Of a stretch of DNA of 64,000 nt, positions 25,912 through 34,674 are shown piece after piece. Position 1 is the first letter of the stretch. The number at the start of each line of letters is the position of its first letter. This DNA comes from Robertkochia solimangrovi. GTDB lineage: Bacteria; Bacteroidota; Bacteroidia; Flavobacteriales; Flavobacteriaceae. Under the pieces are notes generated by a model, which had not been told where the DNA came from, made no database searches, and saw only the letters and a list, made by a program, of their open reading frames with translations. The stretch is taken from NCBI RefSeq assembly GCF_007279655.1, contig NZ_QKWN01000008.1, positions 186,001 to 250,000 on the forward strand. The letters are read 5' to 3'. Position numbers and translations under genes: made by a program.

Positions 25912-26640
25912 ATGAAAATAATTTCAATGATACCGGCACGCTATGCTGCTTCCCGTTTTCCCGGGAAGTTAATGCAAGACCTTCAGGGGAAACCGGTTAT
26001 TTTAAGAACTTATGAGGCTACGGTAAATACTGGACTTTTTGATGAGGTCTTTGTGGTTACCGATAGTGATGAGATCTATCAGACGATCACATCAAATGGA
26101 GGGAAGGCGATCATGAGCAAGGCTGTTCATGAATGTGGGAGTGATCGTATTGCTGAAGCTGTAGCAGACCTGGATATAGATATCGTCGTAAATGTGCAAG
26201 GGGATGAGCCTATGACCGATAGGGATAGTCTTGCCAAGGTGATCGAGGTGTTCAGGGATGATGCCGAAAAGGAGATCGATCTGGCATCGCTGATGACTCC
26301 GATTACCGACTGGGAAGAAATCAGTGACCCCAACACGGTAAAGGTGATCGTGGATAATCGAAATTTTGCCATGTATTTTTCGAGATCACCCATCCCGTAC
26401 CCGCGTGCCAAGGACACCGGAGTACATTATTATAAACATAAAGGCATCTATGCATTTCGTAAGAATGCCATTCTGGATTTCACCAGATTACCGATGCTCC
26501 CACTGGAAGCTACTGAGAAGATAGAGGCGATTCGCTTTCTGGAATACGGTAAAAAGATAAAAATGGTGGAAACCTATACTGAAGGAATCGAGATCGATAC
26601 TCCTGAAGACCTGGTAAAAGCAAACAAGATATGGAAATAG
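25912..26640 (+). CDS. kdsB: CMP-Kdo synthetase (3-deoxy-manno-octulosonate cytidylyltransferase)
   Basis: A 242-residue nucleotidyltransferase that activates Kdo (or an 8-modified Kdo) as the CMP sugar for lipopolysaccharide core synthesis. [30 protein letters not shown] is the nucleotide-binding start; [36 protein letters not shown] and [13 protein letters not shown] follow, as in the family. It overlaps the following HAD gene by 10 bases. The nearby KdnB-like enzyme suggests the activated sugar might be an 8-oxidised or 8-amino Kdo. Confidence 0.96.
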   Translation: MKIISMIPARYAASRFPGKLMQDLQGKPVILRTYEATVNTGLFDEVFVVTDSDEIYQTITSNGGKAIMSKAVHECGSDRIAEAVADLDIDIVVNVQGDEPMTDRDSLAKVIEVFRDDAEKEIDLASLMTPITDWEEISDPNTVKVIVDNRNFAMYFSRSPIPYPRAKDTGVHYYKHKGIYAFRKNAILDFTRLPMLPLEATEKIEAIRFLEYGKKIKMVETYTEGIEIDTPEDLVKANKIWK

Positions 26641-27329
26641 ATTTGAGTCATATCCGGGTGATCGGTTTCGATGCCGATGATACACTTTGGGTCAATGAAA
26701 CCTATTTCAGGGATACCGAGCATGAATTTGCCCGACTGCTTTCGGCCTATGAGACCGAAAACAAGATCGATCAGGAACTTTTCAAAATGGAGATGCAGAA
26801 CCTTGGAATCTATGGTTACGGAATCAAAGGTTTTATGTTGTCGATGATCGAAAGTGCTATAGATCTCAGCAATGGTAAAATCGATAGCAAGACCATTTCC
26901 AAAATATTGGACATGGGTAAGGAGATGATTCTTAAGCCTGTCGAAATTCTGGATGGTGTGGAGGAGGTTTTAAAAAGTTTAAACGGTAAATATCGATTGA
27001 TATTGCTCACTAAAGGGGATCTGCTGGATCAGGAAAGAAAACTTGATCGTTCCGGATTATCCAAGTACTTTCATCATATCGAGGTACTCAGCGATAAAAA
27101 GGAAGAAAATTACAGTAATCTGCTGAGTCATCTTGAAATTCCGGTAGATGAATTTCTGATGATTGGGAATTCTCTGAAGTCAGATGTGCTTCCTCTGATC
27201 AATATCGGAGCCTCTGCAGTCCATGTGCCCTTTCATACGACCTGGGCTCACGAGCAAGTAAAGGAAAATGATGATAACGGTGGTTATCATACGCTGGATA
27301 ATATCCGGGAGATTTTGAAGTATCTGTAA
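26631..27329 (+). CDS. HAD-superfamily hydrolase
   Basis: A 232-residue phosphatase-type HAD protein. Motif I is [12 protein letters not shown] (nucleophile Asp), motif [10 protein letters not shown], motif III Lys in [12 protein letters not shown], and motif [21 protein letters not shown] helical C1 cap lies between motifs I and II. That cap and the length rule out the small KdsC type, so I do not call it Kdo-8-phosphate phosphatase. Overlaps kdsB by 10 bases, which suggests a linked role, but the substrate is unknown. Confidence 0.88.
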   Translation: MEIDLSHIRVIGFDADDTLWVNETYFRDTEHEFARLLSAYETENKIDQELFKMEMQNLGIYGYGIKGFMLSMIESAIDLSNGKIDSKTISKILDMGKEMILKPVEILDGVEEVLKSLNGKYRLILLTKGDLLDQERKLDRSGLSKYFHHIEVLSDKKEENYSNLLSHLEIPVDEFLMIGNSLKSDVLPLINIGASAVHVPFHTTWAHEQVKENDDNGGYHTLDNIREILKYL

Positions 27330-27451
27330 TCGATGAACCCTACAGGCAGCATCTATTGGTGTCTTAAAAACAAAGAAATGAAGTCGGCTGTTTAATAGTC
27401 TGACACCCCGGTTGGAAACGACCGCATAATTTACTAACTCAAAAAGCATAA

Positions 27452-28534
27452 ATGAAATTCAAAAATTTTCCAATGGTTCCAAGGGTGGTCTTCGGAAGAG
27501 GAAGTTTTGATCAACTCAACGAAATCCTGTTACCGAAACGCCGGAACGACAAAGCACCATTCATATTTCTGATCGATGATGTATTTGAGAATAATCCGGA
27601 AATAATTTCCCGTATTCCTCTTATATTCGATGATCAGATCATCTTTATCTCTTCAGATACAGAGCCCAAGACCGTACAGGTCGATGCCCTGGTTTCCAGA
27701 ATCAATGAAGCTTTTGATGAAAAACCTAGCGGAATCATCGGGATAGGAGGAGGAACATTGCTCGATCTGGCGAAGGCCGTAGCGATCATGCTCAATAACA
27801 AAGGAACTGCAGATCAGTATCAGGGATGGGATCTGGTTAAAAAAGATGCTGTATATCATGTAGGAATCCCTACCATCAGTGGTACTGGTGCGGAAGTAAG
27901 TCGTACCACCGTACTTACCGGTCCGGTTATGAAGCTGGGGATCAATTCTGATTATACACCTTTCGATCAGGTATTACTCGATCCTGAACTCACGGCAGGA
28001 GTGCCTAAGCATCAATGGTTCTATACCGGAATGGATTGTTATATTCACTGTATAGAATCACTCAACGGTACCTATCTTAATGCGTTCAGTCAGAGCTATG
28101 GAGAGAAATCCTATGAATTGTGTAAAGAGGTCTTCTATGACCAGAGTCTTGATGAAGAGATGTCTCGTGACAAACTCATGATGGCTTCATGGCATGGAGG
28201 AATGAGTATTGCATATTCACAAGTAGGGGTTGCTCATGCCATGAGTTATGGACTTTCCTATGTCTTGGGTACGCATCATGGAGAAGGGAATTGTATCGTA
28301 TTTGATCATCTGGAGGAATTCTATCCTGACGGGGTGAAATTGTTCAAGGCTATGAAGGATATTCATGAAATCGAACTTGCCAAAGGGTTATGTGCAGCTC
28401 TTACAGATGCAGATTTCGATACCATGATCAGAGTTTCTATGGGGATGGTGCCTTTATGGGAGAATGCTTTGGGTAAGGATTGGCAGCAGGTGATCACGCC
28501 GGAGAAACTGAGGGGAATGTACGAGAAAATGTAA
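27452..28534 (+). CDS. Iron-containing alcohol dehydrogenase, KdnB-like (Kdo 8-oxidase family)
   Basis: A 360-residue group III Fe-dependent alcohol dehydrogenase. RVVFGRGSFDQL opens it, IGIGGGTLLDLAKAVAIML binds NAD(P), GIPTISGTGAEVS is the next block. Metal ligands are Asp and His in MDCYIHCIESLNG, and two His in VAHAMSYGLSYVLGTHHGEGN. It resembles KdnB, which oxidises Kdo at C8 as the first step to 8-amino-Kdo, and sits two genes after kdsB. The aminotransferase partner KdnA is not in the window, so the exact reaction is inferred. Confidence 0.8.
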   Translation: MKFKNFPMVPRVVFGRGSFDQLNEILLPKRRNDKAPFIFLIDDVFENNPEIISRIPLIFDDQIIFISSDTEPKTVQVDALVSRINEAFDEKPSGIIGIGGGTLLDLAKAVAIMLNNKGTADQYQGWDLVKKDAVYHVGIPTISGTGAEVSRTTVLTGPVMKLGINSDYTPFDQVLLDPELTAGVPKHQWFYTGMDCYIHCIESLNGTYLNAFSQSYGEKSYELCKEVFYDQSLDEEMSRDKLMMASWHGGMSIAYSQVGVAHAMSYGLSYVLGTHHGEGNCIVFDHLEEFYPDGVKLFKAMKDIHEIELAKGLCAALTDADFDTMIRVSMGMVPLWENALGKDWQQVITPEKLRGMYEKM

Positions 28535-28537
28535 AAG

Positions 28538-29083
28538 ATGAAAGGTCTGTCCCGTTTTATATTTAACCAGATACTCGGTTGGAGGTTAATAGGGGAATTC
28601 CCTGATCTTAAGAAATATATCATTATTGTGGTTCCGCATACGAGCTGGCATGATTTTTATATCGGAGTGCTGGTAAGAAGTATGGTGGGAATTCCCATGA
28701 ACTTTGTGGGTAAAAAGGAATTATTCAATTCTCCGTTTGGATGGTATTTCCGTTGGATGGGAGGAGAAGGTGTTGACCGAAGCAAGAATTCCAATACCGT
28801 GGATGCAGTGGTTGATATCTTTGAAAAGCGTGAAGAGTTCCGTCTGGCTCTGGCTCCGGAAGGTACCCGAAAAAAGGTGTCTTCCTGGAAGACAGGCTTC
28901 TATTACATCGCAAAAGGAGCAGGGGTGCCTATTATTATGGCTGCCTTTGATTACGGGAGAAAAGAAGTGCGGCTATCTGAACCTTTTTATCCGACAGCTG
29001 ATTCGGATAAGGATATAAGATATCTTTATGCCTGGTTTAAAGGCGTAGAAGGAAAAGTGAAGGCAAACTCTTTTGAGAGTTAG
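28538..29083 (+). CDS. PlsC-like acyltransferase
   Basis: A 181-residue 1-acyl-glycerol-3-phosphate acyltransferase-like protein. The catalytic HX4D is VPHTSWHDFY, the second block is NFVGKKELF ... WMGGEGVDRS, and the acceptor motif is LAPEGTRKK. It lacks the long N-terminal membrane helix of typical PlsC, so it may be peripheral. Starts three bases after the KdnB-like gene, so it may acylate a lipid made in the same pathway. Overlaps convergent yebC by four bases. Confidence 0.87.
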   Translation: MKGLSRFIFNQILGWRLIGEFPDLKKYIIIVVPHTSWHDFYIGVLVRSMVGIPMNFVGKKELFNSPFGWYFRWMGGEGVDRSKNSNTVDAVVDIFEKREEFRLALAPEGTRKKVSSWKTGFYYIAKGAGVPIIMAAFDYGRKEVRLSEPFYPTADSDKDIRYLYAWFKGVEGKVKANSFES

Positions 29084-29805
29084 CCTTCGCTTTCATTTTC
29101 TTTCATGGAGTGATATACGTTCTGCACATCATCGTCCTCTTCGATCTTTTCGAGTAGTTTTTCAACGTCGGCCACTTCTTCGGCATTGAGTTCTTTGGTG
29201 ACCTGTGGTATTCTTTCAAATCCGGAGGAAAGTATTTCAATACCCCGGTTCTCTAATTCCTTCTGAATAGCTCCGAAATTCTCAAACGGGGCATAGATCA
29301 ATACGCCGTCTTCGTCAACGAAGATCTCTTCTGCACCGAAATCGATCATCTCAAGTTCGAGTTCTTCCGGATCGATACCTTCACTGCTGATCCTGAAATT
29401 GCAGGTGTGATCGAACATAAATTCAACCGATCCACTGGTGCCAAGGCTTCCGTTGCATTTGTTGAAATAACTTCGGATGTTCGCGACAGTTCTGTTGTTG
29501 TTATCCGTAGCAGTTTCGATCAGAATTGCGATTCCGTGTGGTGCATATCCTTCAAACAATACCTCTTTGTAGTTTTCTGTGTTCTTGTCAGAAGCTCGTT
29601 TTATAGCCCTTTCGATATTCTCTTTAGGCATATTAGCGGTCTTCGCATTCTGAATAACAGCTCTTAACTTCGCATTTGCTTCGGGATCAGGACCACCTTC
29701 TTTTACAGCCATTACAATGTCTTTGCCAATACGTGTAAAAGTTTTGGCCATAGTTGACCAACGTTTAAGTTTTCTGGCCTTTCTGAATTCGAAAGCTCTT
29801 CCCAT
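29080..29805 (-). CDS. yebC: YebC/PmpR-family protein
   Basis: A 241-residue protein of the TACO1/YebC family. MGRAFEFRKARKLKRWSTMAKTFTRIGKDI is the family N-terminus, AVKEGGPDPEANAKLRAVIQNAKTANMPKENIERAI the middle, and the acidic C-terminus ends in DDDVQNVYHSMKENESEG. Members act as transcription regulators or, as shown more recently, help translation of proline-rich stretches; which applies here is unknown. Confidence 0.95.
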   Translation of the reverse strand: MGRAFEFRKARKLKRWSTMAKTFTRIGKDIVMAVKEGGPDPEANAKLRAVIQNAKTANMPKENIERAIKRASDKNTENYKEVLFEGYAPHGIAILIETATDNNNRTVANIRSYFNKCNGSLGTSGSVEFMFDHTCNFRISSEGIDPEELELEMIDFGAEEIFVDEDGVLIYAPFENFGAIQKELENRGIEILSSGFERIPQVTKELNAEEVADVEKLLEKIEEDDDVQNVYHSMKENESEG

Positions 29806-29863
29806 ACGATTTAATAAGTTTGATTTACCCGCAAAAATAGGTAATTTTCAAAAAAAGCAAAGA

Positions 29864-30148
29864 TTAGTTGCCGGTGATTATTTGTTCGATCTTTTTAGCG
29901 AGCTTGAAGTCTTTGATCGTAATTCCTCCCGCATCATGCGTACTCAGGCGAATCGTAAGATTGTTGTAAACATTACTCCATTCAGGATGATGACTCATCG
30001 CTTCTGCTTCGAAAGCAATTCTCGTCATCATAGAAAATGCATCCACAAAATTCTTGAAGTCGAGGGAGGTCACGAGCATATTGTCTTCAAGATCCCAGTA
30101 TTGCAATTCTTTGAGTTGTTCTTCGATTTCTTCTTTGGTAAGTTTCAT
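29864..30148 (-). CDS. phhB: 4a-hydroxytetrahydrobiopterin (pterin-4a-carbinolamine) dehydratase
   Basis: A 94-residue DCoH/PhhB protein. The motif is EAEAMSHHPEWSNVYNNLTIRLSTHDAGGIT, with the tandem His and the later His needed for dehydration of 4a-hydroxy-tetrahydropterin after aromatic amino-acid hydroxylation. ATG 30148 (MKLTKEEIEE) gives the normal length; an in-frame ATG at 30217 would add 23 residues with no family match. No phenylalanine hydroxylase gene is in the window. Confidence 0.93.
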   Translation of the reverse strand: MKLTKEEIEEQLKELQYWDLEDNMLVTSLDFKNFVDAFSMMTRIAFEAEAMSHHPEWSNVYNNLTIRLSTHDAGGITIKDFKLAKKIEQIITGN

Positions 30149-30365
30149 CTGTTTTGATTTATTTGTTTTTAATAGATCAGATGGAATTCGCCATGTAACG
30201 AACGGGGTGAGGTTCATCCTGATCGCTATAGCTCATTTCACACATGTTTACTCTTTTAGCGGTTATATGAAACCCCTCAGTTCGTACCTTTTGTAAAAAA
30301 GATTTGTCCGGGGGATAACAGTTTAACAGATACTTAAATATATAAAAATTAAGTTGGTAATAAGC

Positions 30366-31169
30366 CTATAATGCTTCGATAATATCCGATTGTGTAAATT
30401 GCAGATGTTTGGGTAATTTATTGTCTTTGGGAAGCACTGCCAGAAAGCGGTCGAAATTTGAAGTGTATACATTTTTGAACAAAGGATGTTCATAGCCCAT
30501 TTTAAGACAGGCTTCGAATATGAACTCATCATGATGAACCAGATCGGAAGAACCCAAATGAAAAATACCTCTTCTTTTACGGTTGATGATGTAGTGAATT
30601 TGTCGGGTTAACATATCGACATTGGTGACGTTCATCACCAGGTCCGGAAATACTTCATAAGCTTCTTTATTTTCAAGAAAATATCTGAGTTCCTTTATCC
30701 GTGGTGATTTACTTCCAAAAACCATCGGCAATCTAACAATGGTGAATTGCTTTTCAGGGAGGCGCATGAACATATTTTCAATACGGATTTTCAGTTTGCC
30801 GTAAGGACTCTCGGAAAGCGTTTTGTCGTATTCATAGGAGGGGTAGTTGCTAAAAGCATCAAAAACATTTGCAGAAGAAAGGAAGATTACTTTGGCTCCG
30901 GTTGCTTTGCAATATTCAGCGATGAGCTCATGGGTTTCTACCTGGGCATCGAAGTCTCCCCTAAGGGAGGAGATTATCAGATTGGGACGTAATTTGATCA
31001 GTAAACTGAAAACGTCATCTGTTTCCATATCGAAATGGAAAAAATGTTTATTTCCTGAATAGATCCTACCGGTGTGATAAGTGCCATAGGTATCAAAGTA
31101 ATTGCAAAGCTCTTTATAAAGTGCTCCACCGATAAACCCACTGGCTCCTAAAATTAATATCCTATTCAA
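30366..31169 (-). CDS. SDR-family NAD(P)-dependent sugar epimerase/reductase-like protein
   Basis: A 267-residue extended short-chain dehydrogenase. GASGFIGGALYKEL binds the nucleotide; the catalytic Tyr/Lys pair is in SPYGKLKIRIE, preceded by LSSANVFD. It resembles RfbD-type reductases, but substrate is unknown. The start codon is TTG at 31169, supported by a strong AAGGAG (31175-31180 on the opposite strand) five bases upstream, which is unusual for this group of bacteria. It is 47 bases from gcvT and on the same strand. Confidence 0.82.
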   Translation of the reverse strand: MNRILILGASGFIGGALYKELCNYFDTYGTYHTGRIYSGNKHFFHFDMETDDVFSLLIKLRPNLIISSLRGDFDAQVETHELIAEYCKATGAKVIFLSSANVFDAFSNYPSYEYDKTLSESPYGKLKIRIENMFMRLPEKQFTIVRLPMVFGSKSPRIKELRYFLENKEAYEVFPDLVMNVTNVDMLTRQIHYIINRKRRGIFHLGSSDLVHHDEFIFEACLKMGYEHPLFKNVYTSNFDRFLAVLPKDNKLPKHLQFTQSDIIEAL

Positions 31170-31216
31170 ATAATCTCCTTTTCAATCTATATAGCTGAAA
31201 CTATATCAGCGGTTAA

Positions 31217-32302
31217 TTATTGTTTGTAAAATGGGAATTTAACAACGGTAGCAGGGATGGCTTTGTTTCTTATGCTGATCTTCACAGAAGTACCTTCTCC
31301 GGAAAATTCAGTTTTAACATATCCCATACCGATCCCTTGACCGAGTGAAGGTGCCATGGTTCCGCTGGTGACCTCTCCGATCTCTTCATCATTTTCATTC
31401 AGGATGGTGTAACCTTTTCTTGGAATTCCACGCTCACTCATTGTGAATCCTATAAGTTTACGTGCAGCGCCTGCTTCTTTTTCGGCTTTAAGCGCCTCTG
31501 AATTAACAAAGTCCTTGGTGAACTTTGTGATCCATCCTAAGCCTGCCTCGATGGGAGAGGTAGTGTCATCAATATCGTTTCCGTACAGGCAATAACCCAT
31601 TTCCAGTCGCAAGGTATCCCGTGCTGCGAGTCCGATAGGTTTGATTCCAAAGGCAGCTCCTGCTTCGAAAACCCTGTCCCAAACCACTGCTGCGTCCTCA
31701 TTTTTTACATAGATCTCAAATCCTCCGCTTCCGGTATATCCGGTAGCGGATATGATCACGTCTGAGACCCCGGCAAATTCACCGACTTCGAAATGATAGA
31801 ACTTGATTGCCGAAAGATCGGTTTGTGTCAGGGATTGCATCGCTTCCACCGCCTTTGGTCCCTGAATCGCCAATAAGGAATAATCATCAGAAACATTGGT
31901 CATCGCCGCTCCGAAAACTTCATTATGAGATGAGATCCAGTTCCAGTCTTTTTCGATATTGGAAGCATTAACCACAAGAAGGTATTTCTCCTCTTCGAGC
32001 TTGTAAACGATCAGATCATCTACAATCCCTCCCTCAGCGTTTGGAAGACAAGAATACTGCGCTCTTCCAATAGTGAGTTTAGAAGCATCATTACTGGTTA
32101 CCTTTTGTATAAGGTCCAGTGCTTTGGGACCACTGATAAAAAACTCTCCCATGTGGCTTACATCAAAAACACCGACCTTTTCTCTAACGGTCTCATGTTC
32201 GATGTTCACCCCTTCGTATTGAACGGGCATGTTATACCCTGCGAATGGTACCATTTTGGCACCCAAAGCGATATGCTTTTCAGTTAATGCTGTATTCTTC
32301 AT
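31217..32302 (-). CDS. gcvT: Aminomethyltransferase (glycine cleavage system T protein)
   Basis: A 361-residue folate-binding T protein. [38 protein letters not shown] opens the family; the catalytic Asp-bearing region, [12 protein letters not shown] and [22 protein letters not shown] are conserved, and [10 protein letters not shown] and [21 protein letters not shown] close it. It transfers the methylene group from aminomethyl-lipoyl H protein to tetrahydrofolate. Other gcv genes are not in the window. No glycine riboswitch is visible upstream. Confidence 0.96.
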   Translation of the reverse strand: MKNTALTEKHIALGAKMVPFAGYNMPVQYEGVNIEHETVREKVGVFDVSHMGEFFISGPKALDLIQKVTSNDASKLTIGRAQYSCLPNAEGGIVDDLIVYKLEEEKYLLVVNASNIEKDWNWISSHNEVFGAAMTNVSDDYSLLAIQGPKAVEAMQSLTQTDLSAIKFYHFEVGEFAGVSDVIISATGYTGSGGFEIYVKNEDAAVVWDRVFEAGAAFGIKPIGLAARDTLRLEMGYCLYGNDIDDTTSPIEAGLGWITKFTKDFVNSEALKAEKEAGAARKLIGFTMSERGIPRKGYTILNENDEEIGEVTSGTMAPSLGQGIGMGYVKTEFSGEGTSVKISIRNKAIPATVVKFPFYKQ

Positions 32303-32380
32303 CCTGTGTTTACTTGGTTTCGCGCAAAATTATTCAAAATATCAGGAGAAAGAAAGGAAAGTAAAGAGAATAAGGAGAAG

Positions 32381-32420
32381 AAAACCCCGTCTTACGGCTG
32401 TAATGGCCTTGACGGGGTCT
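32381..32420 (-). terminator. Intrinsic terminator of the thr operon
   Basis: Inverted repeat ACCCCGTC (32384-32391) / GACGGGGT (32411-32418), read on the minus strand as GACCCCGTC...GACGGGGTTTTC. It lies just past the thrC stop (32427). Confidence 0.85.
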
Positions 32421-32426
32421 TAGATT

Positions 32427-33740
32427 TTAATGACTGTCTTTCAAAAGGAAAGTTTTCAATTGGTCATAATTGCTGATAAGTACACTTTTTTTCTGCTTAT
32501 CGATTATGGAAACGATCTGTTCAGGGATCGTGATTTTTGTGTTGAGTGTTTCCTCCACCGTATCCAGAAACTTTACTGGATGGGCGGTTTCCAGAAATAC
32601 CCCGGTGGTGCCGGGTACATTTTTCTGGTAATCTTTTAGGCCGAGATATCCAACAGCTCCGTGGGGATCTGCGATATATTCCGAACGATCATAGATGGCT
32701 TTCATCGCTGTCCGTGTTTCTTCATCGGTATAACTTTCTGAAGTGAACATGGCTTTCAGAAGATCGAAATCATTTTCGAACAAGGTTTGAATCCTGATGA
32801 AGTTGCTCGGATTACCGACATCCATTGCATTGGATATGGTCGCTTTTGAAGGTCGGGGTTCATATTTCCCTGAATTCATAAAATCGGGTACCGTGCGATT
32901 TATATTGGTTGCAGCCACAAAATGTTTGATCGGCAGTCCCAGACGGTACGCCATAATACCTGCACATATATTTCCGAAATTTCCACTTGGAACCGCAAAT
33001 ACGGGTTCTTTGCCTTGTTTCTTAAGTTCCCTTGCAGCGATGAAGAAATAGAACATCTGTGGCAACCATCGTGCGACATTTATCGAATTTGCCGAAGTCA
33101 GGTTGCATGCATTCAGTTCTGGGTCGAGGAACGCGGTCTTTACCATATCCTGACAGTCATCGAAAACTCCATCTACCTCAAGAGCCGTAATATTTTGTCC
33201 GAGTGTGGTGAGTTGTTTTTCCTGAATATCGCTTACTTTTCCGGATGGGTACAGAATGATCACTTCGACACCTTCCACCCCGAGGAATCCACTGGCTACA
33301 GCTCCACCGGTATCGCCCGAAGTTGCAACCAGTACACGTACCGTCTCCTGATCCTTGTCTTTGTTGAAATAACCGAGACATCTTGCCATAAACCTTGCTC
33401 CGACGTCCTTAAAGGCCATGGTTGGACCATGATAGAGTTCCAGTGCATAGACGTCTTCTTCAACCTTATTCAGGGGGAAGTCAAATGAAAGTGTTTCTGA
33501 TACGATCTTTCTAAGCTCATCGTCGGGAATTTCCCCGCCCACGAATTGTTGTATGACTCTGAAGGCGATCTCGTCATTTTCATATAATTCCAGATGCTCG
33601 ATGAAATCCTTATCCAATGGCGTGATCTTTTCCGGGAAATATAGTCCACGGTCAGGCGCAAGGCCATTGATCACTGCTTCCCGAAAACTCGTATTTGCAG
33701 CATCTTTAGATTCGGGGTTATTCAAGCTGTAATATTTCAT
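32427..33740 (-). CDS. thrC: Threonine synthase
   Basis: A 437-residue PLP-dependent lyase that converts O-phosphohomoserine to threonine. HGPTMAFKDVGARFMARCL carries the PLP lysine; VATSGDTGGAVASGF and PSGNFGNICAGIMA are the phosphate-binding loops. Normal length for the long (class II-like) form. Last gene of thrABC, two bases after thrB. Confidence 0.96.
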   Translation of the reverse strand: MKYYSLNNPESKDAANTSFREAVINGLAPDRGLYFPEKITPLDKDFIEHLELYENDEIAFRVIQQFVGGEIPDDELRKIVSETLSFDFPLNKVEEDVYALELYHGPTMAFKDVGARFMARCLGYFNKDKDQETVRVLVATSGDTGGAVASGFLGVEGVEVIILYPSGKVSDIQEKQLTTLGQNITALEVDGVFDDCQDMVKTAFLDPELNACNLTSANSINVARWLPQMFYFFIAARELKKQGKEPVFAVPSGNFGNICAGIMAYRLGLPIKHFVAATNINRTVPDFMNSGKYEPRPSKATISNAMDVGNPSNFIRIQTLFENDFDLLKAMFTSESYTDEETRTAMKAIYDRSEYIADPHGAVGYLGLKDYQKNVPGTTGVFLETAHPVKFLDTVEETLNTKITIPEQIVSIIDKQKKSVLISNYDQLKTFLLKDSH

Positions 33741-33742
33741 TT

Positions 33743-34672
33743 CTATTTTGTTGCTAATATTTTAATTCCTTCCTGATTTATCGCTGATACATGGAGATCG
33801 AAATCGACACCGATCTCCTGGTAGACTTCTCCCATGGCAGCGGCAACCGCTTCAGCTGACTTACGTCCCTTGGTGAGAGCAAATATCGATGGTCCGGAAC
33901 CTGAGATACCACTACCCAGTGCTCCGGCAAGTTTTGCAGCTTCCTTGACCTTGCTGTAGCCGGGTATAAGCGGACTACGCATAGGTTCGACGATCTCATC
34001 GGTAAGGCTTCGGCTGATCAGGTCATAATCCTCTGTATACAGGGCGCTTACCAGAGCAGCCAGATTTCCCCATTGCTTTACAGCCAGTTTCAGACTAACC
34101 GTTTGCTTTAGTACCGAACGGGCGTCGGCAGTCTTTACTTCGATCTGTGGATGTATGACTGCTGCATACAATTCAGAAGGGGTATTTAATTTTAAGGTTT
34201 CCAAAGGTTCGTAACCCTTTACCAGTGTAAAACCGCCTAAAAGGGCAGGAGCGACATTATCAGCATGTTTAGCACCACTCGCAAGCGCCTCTCCTTCCAT
34301 CGCGAAACCTACCAGTTCATTGGCGTTGAAGGGTTCGTTCAGTAATTTATTGATTCCGAATACTGCTCCGGCTGCACTTGCCGCACTACTACCGATTCCG
34401 CTTCCCGGTTTTATCTTTTTATAGATCTCGATCTCAAATCCACCAGTGTGTTCCACGGCTTGTAACAGCTTTATTGCTGCAACTCCGGCTACGTTCTTTT
34501 CCGCTTCCATCGGAAGTTGCTGCCCCTCAATTTTTGTGATCCTGATACCGGGTTCGGTAACTTTTCGGATAACCATTTCATCACCGGTATTATCGAGACA
34601 AAGACCGAGAACGTCAAACCCGCAGGAAACATTGGCGATGGTAGCCGGACTGAATATTCTTATTTCTTTCAT
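33743..34672 (-). CDS. thrB: Homoserine kinase
   Basis: A 309-residue GHMP kinase that phosphorylates homoserine. FSPATIANVSCGFDVLGLCLD is the N-terminal motif, KPGSGIGSSAASAAGAV the ATP-binding GHMP motif, and ALGSGISGSGPSIFALT the C-terminal one. Two bases separate it from both thrA and thrC, so the three genes form one operon. Confidence 0.97.
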   Translation of the reverse strand: MKEIRIFSPATIANVSCGFDVLGLCLDNTGDEMVIRKVTEPGIRITKIEGQQLPMEAEKNVAGVAAIKLLQAVEHTGGFEIEIYKKIKPGSGIGSSAASAAGAVFGINKLLNEPFNANELVGFAMEGEALASGAKHADNVAPALLGGFTLVKGYEPLETLKLNTPSELYAAVIHPQIEVKTADARSVLKQTVSLKLAVKQWGNLAALVSALYTEDYDLISRSLTDEIVEPMRSPLIPGYSKVKEAAKLAGALGSGISGSGPSIFALTKGRKSAEAVAAAMGEVYQEIGVDFDLHVSAINQEGIKILATK

Positions 34673-34674
34673 AT

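Noticed and set aside
26631-27329. Idea that the HAD gene is KdsC (Kdo-8-P phosphatase)
   Set aside because: It has a C1 cap domain and 232 residues, unlike the capless, roughly 180-residue KdsC family.
27333-27395. 20-codon ORF between the HAD and KdnB-like genes
   Set aside because: Too short and without a regulatory codon run or hairpin; a chance frame is more likely than a leader peptide.
30177-30245. 22-codon minus-strand ORF upstream of phhB (begins MCEMSYSDQD)
   Set aside because: No codon bias or hairpin to make it a leader, no family; could be chance.
32922-33488. 188-residue plus-strand ORF opposite thrC
   Set aside because: Wholly inside thrC, no recognisable domain.
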